From: Chaetorhynchus papuensis
Lineage: Eukaryota > Chordata > Aves > Passeriformes > Rhipiduridae
Reading direction: 5' to 3'
NCBI GenBank assembly: GCA_013396525.1
Contig: VWYX01000125.1
Coordinates: forward strand, 930,001-994,000
Length of the DNA: 64,000 nucleotides
A program made the translations under genes and the position numbers. A model generated the notes under the pieces. The model was not told where the DNA came from and ran no database searches. It saw only the letters and a program-made list of their open reading frames with translations. Below are positions 38,857 through 51,001 of the stretch, in pieces (position 1 is the stretch's first letter; the number at the start of each line of letters is the position of its first letter).

Positions 38857-38889
38857 GGTCCCGAGTGCGCCCCGCTAACCCTCAGCCAT
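38826..38889 (-). CDS. ITSN2: ITSN2 exon 2: start codon exon (coding 38,826-38,856)
   Basis: Minus-strand acceptor TGTTGCAG lies at 38,890-38,897 and donor GTGAG at 38,821-38,825. After a 33-nt leader the first ATG (38,854-38,856) is preceded by ACC, giving A at -3, and is followed at once by a second ATG. The product begins MMAQFPAAVNG, matching the ITSN2 N-terminus MMAQFPTAMNG. The exon ends one base into the Gly codon. The exon also carries a four-codon upstream ORF. Confidence 0.93.
38875..38889 (-). promoter_or_regulatory. Four-codon upstream ORF in ITSN2 leader
   Basis: The first 15 bases of exon 2 read ATG GCT GAG GGT TAG (MAEG stop). It ends 18 nt before the main ATG, so it could reduce or gate translation of ITSN2 in any transcript that includes this exon. 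The ATG follows the splice junction directly, so its Kozak context depends on which upstream exon is joined. Function is inference. Confidence 0.5.
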
Positions 38890-39044
38890 CTGCAACATGA
38901 AAACATCGTGCATTAATAATGCAACAAGGGCAGAGCCGAGCGGGGCACGTCCGTCCCCGGCCCCCACTTCCGACAGCGAACAATGCCCGGCCCGGGGCTG
39001 CTGCTGAACCAGCGGCATTTACACCGGGGACGGGGTGGGGGAGG

Positions 39045-39081
39045 TTTTTTTGTTTTTTTGTTGGTTTTTTTTTTGTTTTTT

Positions 39082-39116
<35 letters not shown>

Positions 39117-39125
39117 TGTGTGTGT
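39045..39125. repeat. Poly-T tract followed by (TG)n microsatellite
   Basis: About 58 bases of nearly pure T with a few G interruptions run directly into about 11 TG units. Such tracts are highly polymorphic and prone to assembly error. On the minus strand it lies about 150-240 bp upstream of ITSN2 exon 2, inside the CpG-rich patch. Confidence 0.9.
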
Positions 39126-40664
39126 AGGGTATGCGGTGCAGTCCTGAACGTTGTGGGCAGTTCTTAAAGGAAAACAGTACCGAGCACTCGGAGTGATGCA
39201 CACAAACTGCTCCCGGCTCGCCGGGACGTATGGCTGGGGACAGCACAGCCCGGGGTCCCGGCAGCTCCCTGCCAGCTCTCCCCGGTAAATATTCAGTGTT
39301 TCATTAAAGAAAAACTGCAGTGCTCAGCTCCTTAAGCAAAAGCTGCTGCTGAGCAAAGTGGAAAACCAATTACTATCCAAATTCATCCATTCCACCACTC
39401 CACGCATCATTAACAAAGAAAACACTCTTACATGATGTATTCTCAAGAAAGGGCTTGTCCCAATAAAAATCTGTCATCAGGCAGTTTTGCAGAAGCAACA
39501 TAATGAAGTTATTCCTTCTCCTGAGCTACTGCATAAAGACTCAAAAGCAGCATTTAAAGGGTGTTCAGTAGAATTTACTTTTATAATAAATACCAGAGTA
39601 CTAAGATTTTATTTGTCTAATATGCATCCTTCCAAGAGTACCTGTATAAAGAATTCTTTAGAATTGCAAAATATTCACGAATACTTATCTGAGGGAAAAG
39701 CATGAACAATTCACTGCTTTACAAATGTAGAACTAAGACAATGAAGTGAGCTTGTGCTTTGGATGAGATAATTTTACTTAAATACTGAAATCTGTACATC
39801 ACAATCATTGTGTTCTATTGTAGAGGATGAAGCTACAAAAATGAAATATTTAATTTAAAAATACATGAATCACATCTTGCTCACCCCCTTTTCAGACACC
39901 TAACCTCCTACCCACATACACACAAAAAAACCTTCACCTCTCAATACAGCCACATCTTTTAATATTAAGTACAGAAATATCACATCCCCCATAGTCCCTT
40001 CCTGCCAAGAAACTCCTGCACATCTCAGCACAAAAATCACACAACTGGAAAGCACTCTAGTTCCACCTGAGGACAGGAAAGCATTTTTTTGTATCTATTG
40101 CACATTTCTTCAATAAAATTAAAAATGTCTGGGATCATTTGTTAACAATTCTCTATGTATAGTTCACATCATTGTTATTATATATACATACATTTGTGGC
40201 TACACACACATGTATATGTATCTACTTAAGGAAAGTAAATGCAGTAGTGGGTGAGTCCAAATGATCTCTCACAATGACACTAGGTATCAACCACAGAAAG
40301 ACGAAAAAAGGAAGCATGGACCTGTTCCAAGACATGGACCTACCAAGCAGCCAACTAAGAGACACTTGAGAGCTATAAAGAGCCTTCATGAAAAATGCTG
40401 CCAATGTTGTTAAACATTTCTACAGCACATTTCTCTGCAAAAGCTGTTCTGTCAAGGAGGTCTAAAAGAGAACCTGAAACCATGACACAGAAGCAGGATG
40501 CTGGAGAACACCCCCAGAATCAGCAGATTTCCACCTGCATGTGGCTTGTTCCAGATTTAGTCTTACTGGTTAAGGGCTACACATTTGATCTTTCCTCCAA
40601 CTCACTTTGTTCTCTTAATTTCAGGTAGCTTTTAGTTTTTTGGTTTTTTTTTTAAATGAGCAGT

Positions 40665-41185
40665 CACAAAAACATAGAATATCCCAAGCTGGAAGGGACA
40701 CAAGAGGATCATTGAGTCCAACTTCAGACTCCACACAGGACACCCTAAAAGTTAACCAGTGTATCTGAAGAGCATTTGGCCAACACTTCACAAACACCAA
40801 CTGGCCTGGGGCCGTGATGCCTTCCCTGGGGAGCTTCTTGTGCATAATTGCCCTCTCTGTGGAGAACTTTTCCTTATATCCAATCTCAGCATGCTCTGAT
40901 ACAGCTTCAAGCCATTCTCCCATGTCCTGTCACCAGGAGAAGAGAGCAGCACTTCTCTTGCTGCTCCCATCATAAGGAAGACGTAGACAGCAATGAGGTC
41001 ACTCCCTCAGTCTCTTCTCTGAACTGGACAAACCTCATATCCTCAGCTGCTCCTCAAAAGTCTTGCCCTCTAGTCCTTTCAGCATCCTTGTTTCCCTCCT
41101 CTGGACATGTTCTGATATTTTTATATTCTTCTTGCACTGTGGGGCCCAAAACTGGACACAGTACTCGAGGGGAGGCCTCACAATA
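40665..41185 (-). mobile_element. CR1 LINE fragment
   Basis: Minus-sense copy: acatagaatatcccaagctg, gatcattgagtccaac, ctggggagcttcttgtgc, ctcagctgctcctcaaaag and gggcccaaaactggacacag. Confidence 0.9.
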
Positions 41186-44100
41186 CAAGTCAGATAATTA
41201 TCAGACAATACAGGTCTGAGAGTAAACTGATTAATTCTTAGAACTCCAACTCTTAAGATATACTTTTGAAATACTTTATACGACTCACAGTTATAGAGAA
41301 AGTCACATTTTGCCTCGGTTTTGCTGAAATGGCTTTCGTAGATTGAGCTTCCAAACTCTCAACTGCTGAGCAGGCGAGTGGGAGAAGTAACCCAGGCAGC
41401 TTCATGCACACAAAATGGGGAAATCCCTTCTCCTCGTTTTAATGTCCCTAGAGTCGCAACTATACCACATTTTAAAATCAACTTCAACTGAAAAATTTTG
41501 AAGACTCTGATGTCGCTTTCTCTTGGTGAGGGTCATTCCTATTTATGAAAGCCCTGCATCTATGAAGGATACGTGTTCATGGTTCATTTTCATCAGCAAA
41601 AATAATGAACGTTCCTGCCCAAATTATCAGCACGGGATTTTTCAATGTACCTGAAAATTTCCCAAATTTCCCAAGTCTGGGCTGAACCAGCCTGGTAAAT
41701 CTGTGCTGGGCATTGCCATGTAGATGAACCAACACCCAGGGTCCAAAAACAAGAGGGAACTGCCCACTGGGTCTGTACTGAGAGTACATTACAGCAATGT
41801 GATGAGATTTAATCATGATTTAGCTCTGTTGTCTCACTATTATGTCTGTATGCAGACCTTGTCATATTTTAAATAAATACTAAACTTGAAGGGCACCAAA
41901 ACCCTCCTACAGTAACCCTTACAAATGGAGAAAATTATGACCTTACAGAAGCAACCAAAAATCATAAATGGGCCTTTTACAGGATTTTGTATATCTCACC
42001 AGCACTGGGAACACATTTTTATCCCTCTGCACAGATCCATTTCATTCAGACACCAGGACTACACCAAAAAATCACAGAAAATCGTTTCTGCAAAATGTTC
42101 TAGAAGATATGCTTGGTGAACTCAGTCATGAGTCGTAAGAAACTGTGGCAGACACAGCACGAAATCCGTGGTGTAACAACAGGATCAAACATCATTATGA
42201 ACACTGTAGATGACATTAAGTCCTGCTGCCATTTAGGGTGAAAACAGGAAAACTTGGATCTTACATTTAAACAGCAGAACAGCAAGTTCTTGTAAACAAG
42301 CCATCTGACTAGCCCCAATCTCTAGAGCACTAATTGTTTTCACAAACTGACCTGCCAGACTGCAACTTCTGTTCCCTCTCTCAATGTTACAGTTGATATA
42401 AGTGGAGAAAAGAAATGAGGAGACTGCAAGAAGCAGGGGGCACATCAGGACCATGCTGAAAGCATTAGAAAACCTTAGGGCTGGGCAGACTGCACACAGA
42501 GGGAAAAAAGCTTTTTCTTTTCCCTGTTATAGGCATATTGCCATTTTATGAAGGGCAGCATTACCACAATCTTTCTTAATATTTATACTTGAATCAATTA
42601 TTTTTTTCAAAACATTTCTCAGAAAAACCACAGCCACATAGTTTTAGTAGGAACGAAGGTCTGGTGCACCAGGCTCTGTCTGGAAGAAAGCAAACACCAT
42701 GGAAGCAGCATGTGTGGTCACACTGTTACTCTTTTCGTTTTCTCCATGGCAGGAGGAAGATACATTGCAGATTTTTGCTGCAAGAGCCAATTAGCAAGGA
42801 CAGGGACTGCAGCACCCGTTACCTGATTCACTCTTTGCAACACCTGTAGATCTGGACAACACAAAGATGACTTGTTAGTATTTGCAAAGCAAGCAGTGAC
42901 CTTGTAATAATAGCCCACATAATTGTTTCCTGCTTTTTTTGGAGTACTCTCTTAAAAATGAGAGAATGAGAAGCATTATTAAGGCATTATGAACCAGCAC
43001 AGACTAGAACTTCTCTCTGTTCAAGACATACCGGTATGAGAGTCTACTGATTAAAAAATAAATAAATAACATCGTGGCAGGCCAAGCATTTATCTCCTTT
43101 ATACAGTACAGTTATACACAGCCACATGGCCTTTTCAAAATGCACTGTGGCCAGCTTACAAAGTCCACCCACTCTGATAACAAACGAATGACATCAGTGA
43201 CAAAACGGAGGAGTTGACTGTGGGTAGCACATTGCTGGCTCTTGCTGCTCCCCCTGCTACTGTAGATAACAGTACCATGAGACTTAGTTAATATTTTGAC
43301 ATTTGAAGGGAAAAAAAAGAAAGGGTTAAATATTTTACTTCTTAACCATGAGGTACAAAGCCCCTTCCTTGCTCACTGTGAAAGAGAAACTTCCTTCCTA
43401 ACAGTGATCCAGACACAACACAAAAAGTATCTTTCTGACAAATATCCTTCTGCCCACCTTGCCTGACTAATAGGCTTTCTGAACATACTGACCATCCAAA
43501 ATACAAGAATCTCTGCTTCTGTTCAAAAAGCAGAATTGTGTGGTCACTGTTGCTGGGTTTACTCTGTTTCTTACACAGCTGCTCAGCTGTGAAAGCACCC
43601 ATTCAAAGTATCAAGACACAGTTCAGCTCTCTCCACTGTTTCTGGAGATTAAAACTGATCTTTTCTTCCTCCTAGGAGAAGGTTTCCCCCATTTTATTGC
43701 ACAGTCAATCAAGGAAACCCATGAACAGTGTTTGGAATAGTAACATCAATTCAGGACTTCAACCTCCTACAAGAAATTCTCTACGTTAGAGCAGAGATCT
43801 GCAGGTTCCTCTCCATCTGTCCATGCCCCTCCAGCTCCAAATCTTCTTTGCAAGGAAGAAATTATTCTGAAGGATAGAATAAGAATCCCACTTCAGGAAG
43901 CTCACTATTTAAATCCCTGGCCCTTCTCCCAGAAGACAAAAACTTCCTCAGGAAACGATGGGAATTGAACTCAGCTCTGTCACGCCCTGGAAGAATACAT
44001 TCACTAACCTGATCCCAGACAGACAGACATCACCACCTCTGCTTGCTTTGTTAAAAAAGGAAACGAAAAAAAGCAAAAAGCAGAGGGTAGACTATTTATA

Positions 44101-47100
44101 ACATTTTCTTTTTAAAAGCTCTGAGCTTCTACCTTCAAGAAGGAACTCCAGGCTGCATATTGTAACCTTTCCAGAGAGCTGAGTGAGATACACTTGCTCC
44201 TCAAGGGGTGGTAACTTAAAATACTCTAAGGGGTTTTTTTGCTTCCTACTTTCTAATTCACATGACTCCCTATTCCATATGCCATTTTTTCTAGATTCTG
44301 TTTTAAAATACATCAATTCTCACGTCTAATTATTTGCAAGCATTGTACCTGCACCCTGAAATGCTGTTTGGTGAGGTCCACACACCTTGAAACCTTGAAC
44401 ACTGTACCTCCTAATTTATGTCAATATGGACTTGGGCAAAACGTAAGTATTTGATGAGTTGTCTTCTCTTCATTATTTTCTTACTTCAACCATGACTGGA
44501 AACATTGAGAGCATATTACTTTTAAGCTTATTCATTTGAAATCTTGCCACCTTAGAGGAAATTTTTGAGCCTGTTCCTGTCTTTCCATCAGGAGCACAAG
44601 CAAAATGCTAACAGAGAAAAAAAAAACCCAACTAAAAGAAGAATTTTTAATGTTATTTTCTCCTTATGATAGACGAGATGCTATTTAACTTGCTGCTCAG
44701 CTTTCAGTCCCAGATAACAGTGCAAAATGTACAGAACATCTAATGGGCTGCTATAGCAAAGAATAAAACAAAAGATATGTGAGCACTCTTCTGTGCTCAG
44801 CCAAGAACAATCTTTGACTATCTGTAAAGCTAATGAAAGTAAAACGTTCAGTGAGACTGGATTTACAGCTTAGGTGTCTGCTTTCAAGCTGGGCAGGTGC
44901 ACAAAACCACTGCAGGCTTAACTTCTCAAAATTGAATGAGATGACAAGCAGAGAGGAGAAAGGCCATGAGAGCCCTTTAAAGGAAAGAAATTGTGTTTGT
45001 CTTTGATGAATCAAAAATCAGGGAAACCTCCTGGGAGAAGAAGTAAAGATCACCATAAGGCAGTCAAAACAGGAAAAAAATAACTAGGTAGGAGTATTTC
45101 AGATGGATAACAGATGGGTAAGAACACATTCCCCAAAGTGACACAGCAAAGTGTGGTTGTAATGGAGATTCTGCCCAGCACAGGAACTCTGAGACCAGCA
45201 CACTGGTCCTGAGGTGGACCCAGGACACAGGCAGTGTGGCCACAGCACCTCTCACTTGACCCAGATGAAGCCTCCTGCTCCTGACCCCACGCCCATCCAC
45301 AAGTCTCATCCACGCTTATATTATCAAGAACAGTCCTTCATATCATCCAGTTGAAATGTGGTCTCTTAAACCTTTACCACTGAGCTCTAGAGCATACAGT
45401 AATAATGTTTTGACCACTGAATTTGAATTTCATGATCTTAGGGAATCAGTTATCACCTGTGTTAGACAAACATCTCAACATCATGTAAAATCCTGAGGGG
45501 CAAAAGTATCCCAATTAGAAAGACACTTGTCCCACCTTAAAGTCATTACAGTGTAGTAGAAAAAGCCAGAAAGTTTTTGCTTTTGATTAATAAAATTCTT
45601 GACCTTTGAAGGATAAGACTAAAAGTATTATTTAAATCTGTTCTGATTTTTTATACATTTATTAGTATAGCCATAATAGGTAATTTTTTTCACATTCCAA
45701 TTGTAATATTTTTAGAAACAAAGAAGAGTTAACTCCCATTTCCGGTTCTTCCCTTACTTCATGTGTGTGCTGTTGAATCACTGACTGCAGATACTGGTCA
45801 TGAATGATGCCACAGCATTTCACAAGCTCCACTTGCATCAGCCTTGAACATTTTCACTAGTAGAGCCAGCTCAGAATTATTATCTGCTACTTCTGAAGCA
45901 ACAACATCCTATATCAAAGTGTCTCAAGTCAAACTGGCTGCTCCCAGAATCGCTGTTCCAAAGAAGCTGTGACTTTTCTGGATCAACCATGCCTTTTCAA
46001 CTATCTGTAAGTGCCAAAATGTTTAGAAATAGTTCTCAGGTACTTGTCCTCTGTTAGGTAATTCCAGTGCTTTGTGCTGCTACTGTCATCATGTTACATC
46101 ATTTGAATTTCATGTGCTCTTCTGAAAATAAGAGTTACACAACACTGTGCTCCTCTATATAGTAATGTTCAATCCATTATTTTAACTCTAGGATTCAAGT
46201 AACCAACCTGGCCAGGCTGTGTTCCTACACTGACAAAGTTCTAAATATTCTCAGTTTGAAGAAAAATGACATTTCATCAGCTCCGTTTTTAGTTTATCAT
46301 TTTTATGTGACCTCTTCCTTACCTTTACAACATTTGGTGCTAATGGCACAACAATACCAGAAAAACGGGTTGCTACAGTCCCTGTATCATCTTGCAAAGG
46401 GCAGTAAAACACTGTATGTGTAGAAGGAAGAACTCCTCATGAAATAAACCCCCCTATTATATTTTCTAAAGAAAAATTTATTTTATCCTTAAATAAATCT
46501 GAGAATTAAAAAAAATAAAAACTAAAACAAAAACCACCATCCTAATAGACAAGTGAATTAGTGAAAGCAGTAACATTATAGTAACCAAGCAACCAGAATG
46601 CTTGAATTCTTAGCTTCCCTGCCTAAGAGTATGAGACATGAGTAGTTAACATGTATTTTGATTAATCCCATCACCCAACATGGACCAAGCTTAACAGAAG
46701 GGTGCCCTTTGCAAAGACCTTAACTGACTATAATATTCACAAAAAACAGGCAACCAGACAGAGAAGGCACAACCAAATTTAGTGCCCTCAAGGAAGAGAA
46801 AGACTGCTGTATGTTTGAGTACCAATATTAGACACCAGAGGATCCACATGGCTAAAAGCTGCTCTAAATATACTGACCACGAGAAAAATTCAACACAGGC
46901 TCACATCTGATCAAACTCAGACAGCCAATGCCACAGAAAAGAAGGTTTCACTGCTCCCAGCTGGCTTAAAATTTTGGTTTGCATTGGTCTGTCACTGGAA
47001 GGAACTTGAACTTTCATGTAGACCTAAATCTCCCAGATCTATATTGATCAGGATTCACTTCCAGAGGTAATTCAGGTACCTGCAATATTTGCAACTAAGC

Positions 47101-47841
47101 ATTTGAAAATTTCAGGATCACTTAAAACAGCTGCTTAGCCCTTTTAGAAATCCAACCAGGCACTATAACATGAGTGTTCCCCCTCAAAATAGTCTGGTGT
47201 GTCATCTATCACCAACCAGAGCACACAAGAAAAATGCAATTTTAAAAGGTGAAATTAAAGGGTGATAGCATGTTCTTAAAGGTAAAAGGAATACAGTAAT
47301 GACCCTATTTCACCCCACATCTAGGTTCAACCTCTGACAGTCAAAGTACACTTTGTGTTAAGTGTTTTACTGACAAGCGACAGTGCTCAAAATAGGTCAG
47401 TCAGTCATAAAAAAAAGAACTCTCTAATTAGCACCACTTTATCTTTGTAATCTTTATAATCACCAATTGTCACTTAAGACAAAAAAGCCTAAGAAGAAGG
47501 GTTACCGACCTTCCCACATCATTCAGCCACATAAAGTGAACCTTCCAATCCCAGCAACACCCCAAACTCTCTGTCAGCCAACTACTGCTCTCATGATTTT
47601 CACAGGACTGTCTTCATCAAGCTTCACCCCAAAACTTAAAAACATGGCAGGATCCACCATCTACTATCCTTTGTCAAGAGGTGTAACATTACATTGAACT
47701 GAAAGCAGCTTTTGAAAGTCAAAATAACTTGAAAACAAGTGGTAGAGTATTTGCATACATATACATGGAACAAATCACAGCCCCAGTGCTGCCAGGAACA
47801 CTGGCTGATGTCACTGTAAGACCAAGCCCTGTTATTTTTGG

Positions 47842-48546
47842 GGGGGTCCTGGTGACTGGTCAAGGATCCTGATGATTGGAGAAAGGCAAGCATCAGACCT
47901 TCCACCTGAAGGACAAGAGAGACAGCTGACCAATACAGAAGGCTGCTAAGTCTTACTTCAGTCCCTGGAAAGATTATGGAGCAAATCTTCCTGGGACCCA
48001 CCTACAGATGCTTGAAGAAGAAAAAGGTGATGGGAAATGGCCAGCATGAGGCTACTGGGGACAAACCTGACACATCTCATCTTTGAGATGACTGGCCCTG
48101 TGAACGAGGGCACAGCAGCTTGTTTTGACACTACAAAGGCTTTTAACAAGGTCTCCCACAGTATACTTGGAGCCAAACTGGTGGAATATAGTTTGAAAAG
48201 GTTGACTGTAAACTGAGTGGAAAACCTACCCGACCATCAGACTTAGAGGGGTGTGAGCAGCAGTCCCAAATCCATCTGGTTGGAACTGATGATGTTCCCC
48301 AGGGGCTGGTACCATGGCCAGCATTGTTTAATGTCTTCACTGGCAGCCTGGGAAATGGGATGGATGTACTGCAAGTGCAGGTACCAAACTGGAGAGGGCT
48401 GTCCAGTGAGTTTTTGGGATCTCCACCTTTAGAGGTAATCCAAACACAACCAGACCCGGCTCTGAGTGACCTGAGTTAGCCATGCTTTTCATAGGGTTGG
48501 ACCAGATGACCTACAAAAGTCCCTTCAAAACAATATTATTCTGTAA
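47842..48546 (+). mobile_element. CR1 LINE fragment with reverse-transcriptase remnant
   Basis: Plus-sense copy. At about 48,125-48,330 it keeps degraded ORF2 text equivalent to the CR1 motifs KAFDxVPH (aaggcttttaacaaggtctc) and GVPQGxVLGPxLFN (gttccccaggggctggtacc, then ttgtttaatgtcttc). It then jumps to a CR1 3' end (48,398-48,546: gttggaccagatgacc and a decayed tail), so part of ORF2 between is deleted. Not coding now. Confidence 0.8.
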
Positions 48547-50614
48547 CTACATTTGAGGTAAATAAAACCAAATAGAAACAGTTAAAAGCTGTTTTTTAAA
48601 AACAAGATACTGGAGATATTTCCTTTCAAGTGAAAATAGGCCAGAAATTAACATTACAAATAAAGATGTCAAATTTTTGAACCAGTTTTAAAAAGGCAAA
48701 GAGAACAGCTCTGGTCTTTAAAAGAAAAATCTGATGAAATGCTTTTTTCACGTATTTTGCATGCTGATCAAATTAAATCTTTTGAGGCAACAGCAGATTA
48801 TTTACTTGCAAACTGTTAACTAACAGGTTATCTGTCAGACCAGAGACATCTGTCTCAATTTGTGACAGGAACTAATCTGGACTACACTGCCTTTCAGGAA
48901 CTAATCCCAAGGTATTTTCCTGACAGATGCCTATTTTCAAAGGCTGTGAAGGTTTTTGATAACGTCCCAAGCAAAGCATGCACATTACCTTTCACTTTCC
49001 AAATGCTGCCTCATTTTCCTCACCAGCTCCTGACAAACATCTCAATGAAGAAATACTATCAGCTCCAGACTTAGCTTCATTTTCCATAGCTGCTATGTTC
49101 TTATGGCATGAAACTGATTAATTTTTCAACATTAAAGACTACAACAGAAATAATTGCAAAAAACTTTGCTGTAAGTACTGCTGTGGTAAAAATCACTGTA
49201 ATACCTGAATATCAATAAATAAAGCCTTCTCAAAAACACACTTCAAAAACATCCACATGTCACTTCTGCCTTGACTTATCTCAATCTGTCTACAAAAATG
49301 GTTAAAAAAATAGGTACCCATAAAGCTTAGGTGCTTTGACCAGCACCTATGGTAGATAACCCCATTATTTTTATGATTAGCACAAACCAACCATAGACAC
49401 CCCATTTTGGTTTTGTTACTGCTGCAGGAACATCCTCTTTGTTTCTATTACAGTGACAGCTACAACTCAGCCAGGAACACGTCCTGTACCCCAGATCTTG
49501 TACAGATGGAGGAGAAAAAAGTAAATGCGATTCCCTCAGGATAGTAATTAAAAGGATAAACATATTCACTTGATCCAATTTAGGCATCTGAGTTAGGAGG
49601 CTAATCTGACAAAAAATTCTGGTTCAACAGAGAGCACGGAGCAGCCTAAATCCATGTCTGCAGGCATCAGGCAGTTCTCTTCACATCATACGGAGCCCAG
49701 AGTCTGAACCAGGGTTTCTCTAAATACTCTTGAGGTACGATGGAGTGAATGCCCCTCCCAGCTGAGTCAGAATAAAAAAACACACACAAACAAAACAGGG
49801 GAGGTAGAGTGGAAACAAGGTAACAAAAATGAGCCAGGTTTAGTAGCAGAGTGAAACCCAGGTAGCTATGTTTCCAATTAGTTCCTAGTGCTCATTACTT
49901 CTAAATGTCACCATCGCATCAGCGGATACATAAGTTTGTTACAAGAAAATTTCAAATGAATTATTTAAAGTTCTTGAAAGCCAGCTGCAATTAATGTGTC
50001 ACCGATGTTACCCACACCACATTCTGCTTCTCACACCCCCCGAGTTGCCCGGTGCACATTCCGGCGTGGGAGCTGCGGCCACCACAGGCCAGCACCAACA
50101 GCAAACGAGTTTAAAAAACATCATTTTCCCAAAAGAGCGACGCACACGATAGGGCAGCCTGGACACAAGGGGCAAAGAAGCTTGAGACTTCTCATTCCCG
50201 TGTTTCAGATGGGGAATTTCCGACTGATGTTTAAGAGAACGGCTGCAAGAATAACCTCAAAGAACGCAGGCACTATCTTAAAGCACGATCTACTTTCGAG
50301 TTCTGCAATGTGACAGATGTCAAAGCCCCAGCTGCCGTGAAAATCATTTACTGTATTCAAAATGGTACCTTTAATGTTCAGGGAACCGAATCACGTATCG
50401 CAGCCTCATTTTATTTTCTGAATTACGACATGCCGCGGTGAGAAGTCGAGACCGAGAAAAGCCAGTCTATTTACAGACAGAACAGTTTGCAAACTTTAAC
50501 TGCAGAAACCAGCTCGGCTTCTCCAAACTCCGGGCTTTCACAGTTAACTAGCCGGAACAAAATCACCATCACCACAAGGAACTGGGCTCTACAAACGCGT
50601 CCGAGTCACCTCAC

Positions 50615-50990
50615 CTCGGCAGGGCGCTCCTCTGGGCGCTCCGGGAGCTGTTTGGGCACAGGCACCGGGATCTCTCGGCTCGCAGCGCGCTGAGGGAGCG
50701 CGGGCGAGCCGCGGCAGCGCCGGCAGCGGGAGCCACCGCCGCTACCGCCCTAAGCCCCAGACACCACCCCCACCCAAAAAAAGGGAAAAAAATAATAAAA
50801 AAAAAAGAGACCAGACTCAGACAAGGGGATAAAAGATAAGTAAAGCAGCTCGCAGCTGTGGAAGCCGCAGCGCTCCCGCCCCGCGGTACCGCAGCCCCGC
50901 GCCCCCCGCCCGCCGGTACCTGTTGCGCTGCCCCGAGCGGCGGCTCCGCCGGGCCGCGGCCCCTGCGCCTCCCGCGGCGCTCGGCCCCAC
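50615..50990 (-). other. ITSN2: ITSN2 candidate non-coding exon 1 (5' UTR; 5' end approximate)
   Basis: The start-codon exon at 38,826-38,889 has an upstream splice acceptor, so at least one 5' UTR exon is needed. The best place is the CpG island here. Read on the minus strand, a strong donor GAG|GTGAGG ends an exon at 50,615, and a second donor CAG|GTACCG ends one at 50,920. The right boundary (transcription start) is not visible; 50,990 is an estimate next to GC boxes and a YY1-like motif. No ATG is present on the minus strand between 50,615 and 50,990, as fits an untranslated leader. Exact extent and donor choice are inference. Confidence 0.45.
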
Positions 50991-51001
50991 AACATGGCGG
51001 C
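50991..51001 (+). promoter_or_regulatory. YY1-like site (AACATGGCGGC)
   Basis: Matches the AANATGGCGGC core-promoter type of YY1 site seen at many CpG-island promoters. It reads on the plus strand, opposite to ITSN2 transcription, so it could serve ITSN2 in reverse orientation or an antisense start. Motif match only; binding is inference. Confidence 0.45.

Larger units (their letters stand above)
38640..39290. promoter_or_regulatory. Second CpG-rich patch around ITSN2 exon 2 (possible alternative promoter)
   Basis: CpG-rich sequence flanks exon 2 on both sides (for example 38,690-38,760, 38,930-39,030, 39,205-39,290), unlike the AT-rich intron on either side. A T-tract plus TG repeat splits it at 39,045-39,125. 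It could be an alternative ITSN2 promoter giving a transcript that starts in or just before exon 2, or simply GC-rich sequence near the start. No TATA box is apparent. Confidence 0.45.
38890..50614 (-). other. ITSN2 intron 1 (11.7 kb)
   Basis: Begins in the CpG-rich patch, then AT-rich. Holds CR1 copies at 40,665-41,185 (minus) and 47,842-48,546 (plus). No other gene or RNA is supported. If the 50,920 donor is used, the intron is 305 nt longer. Confidence 0.55.
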
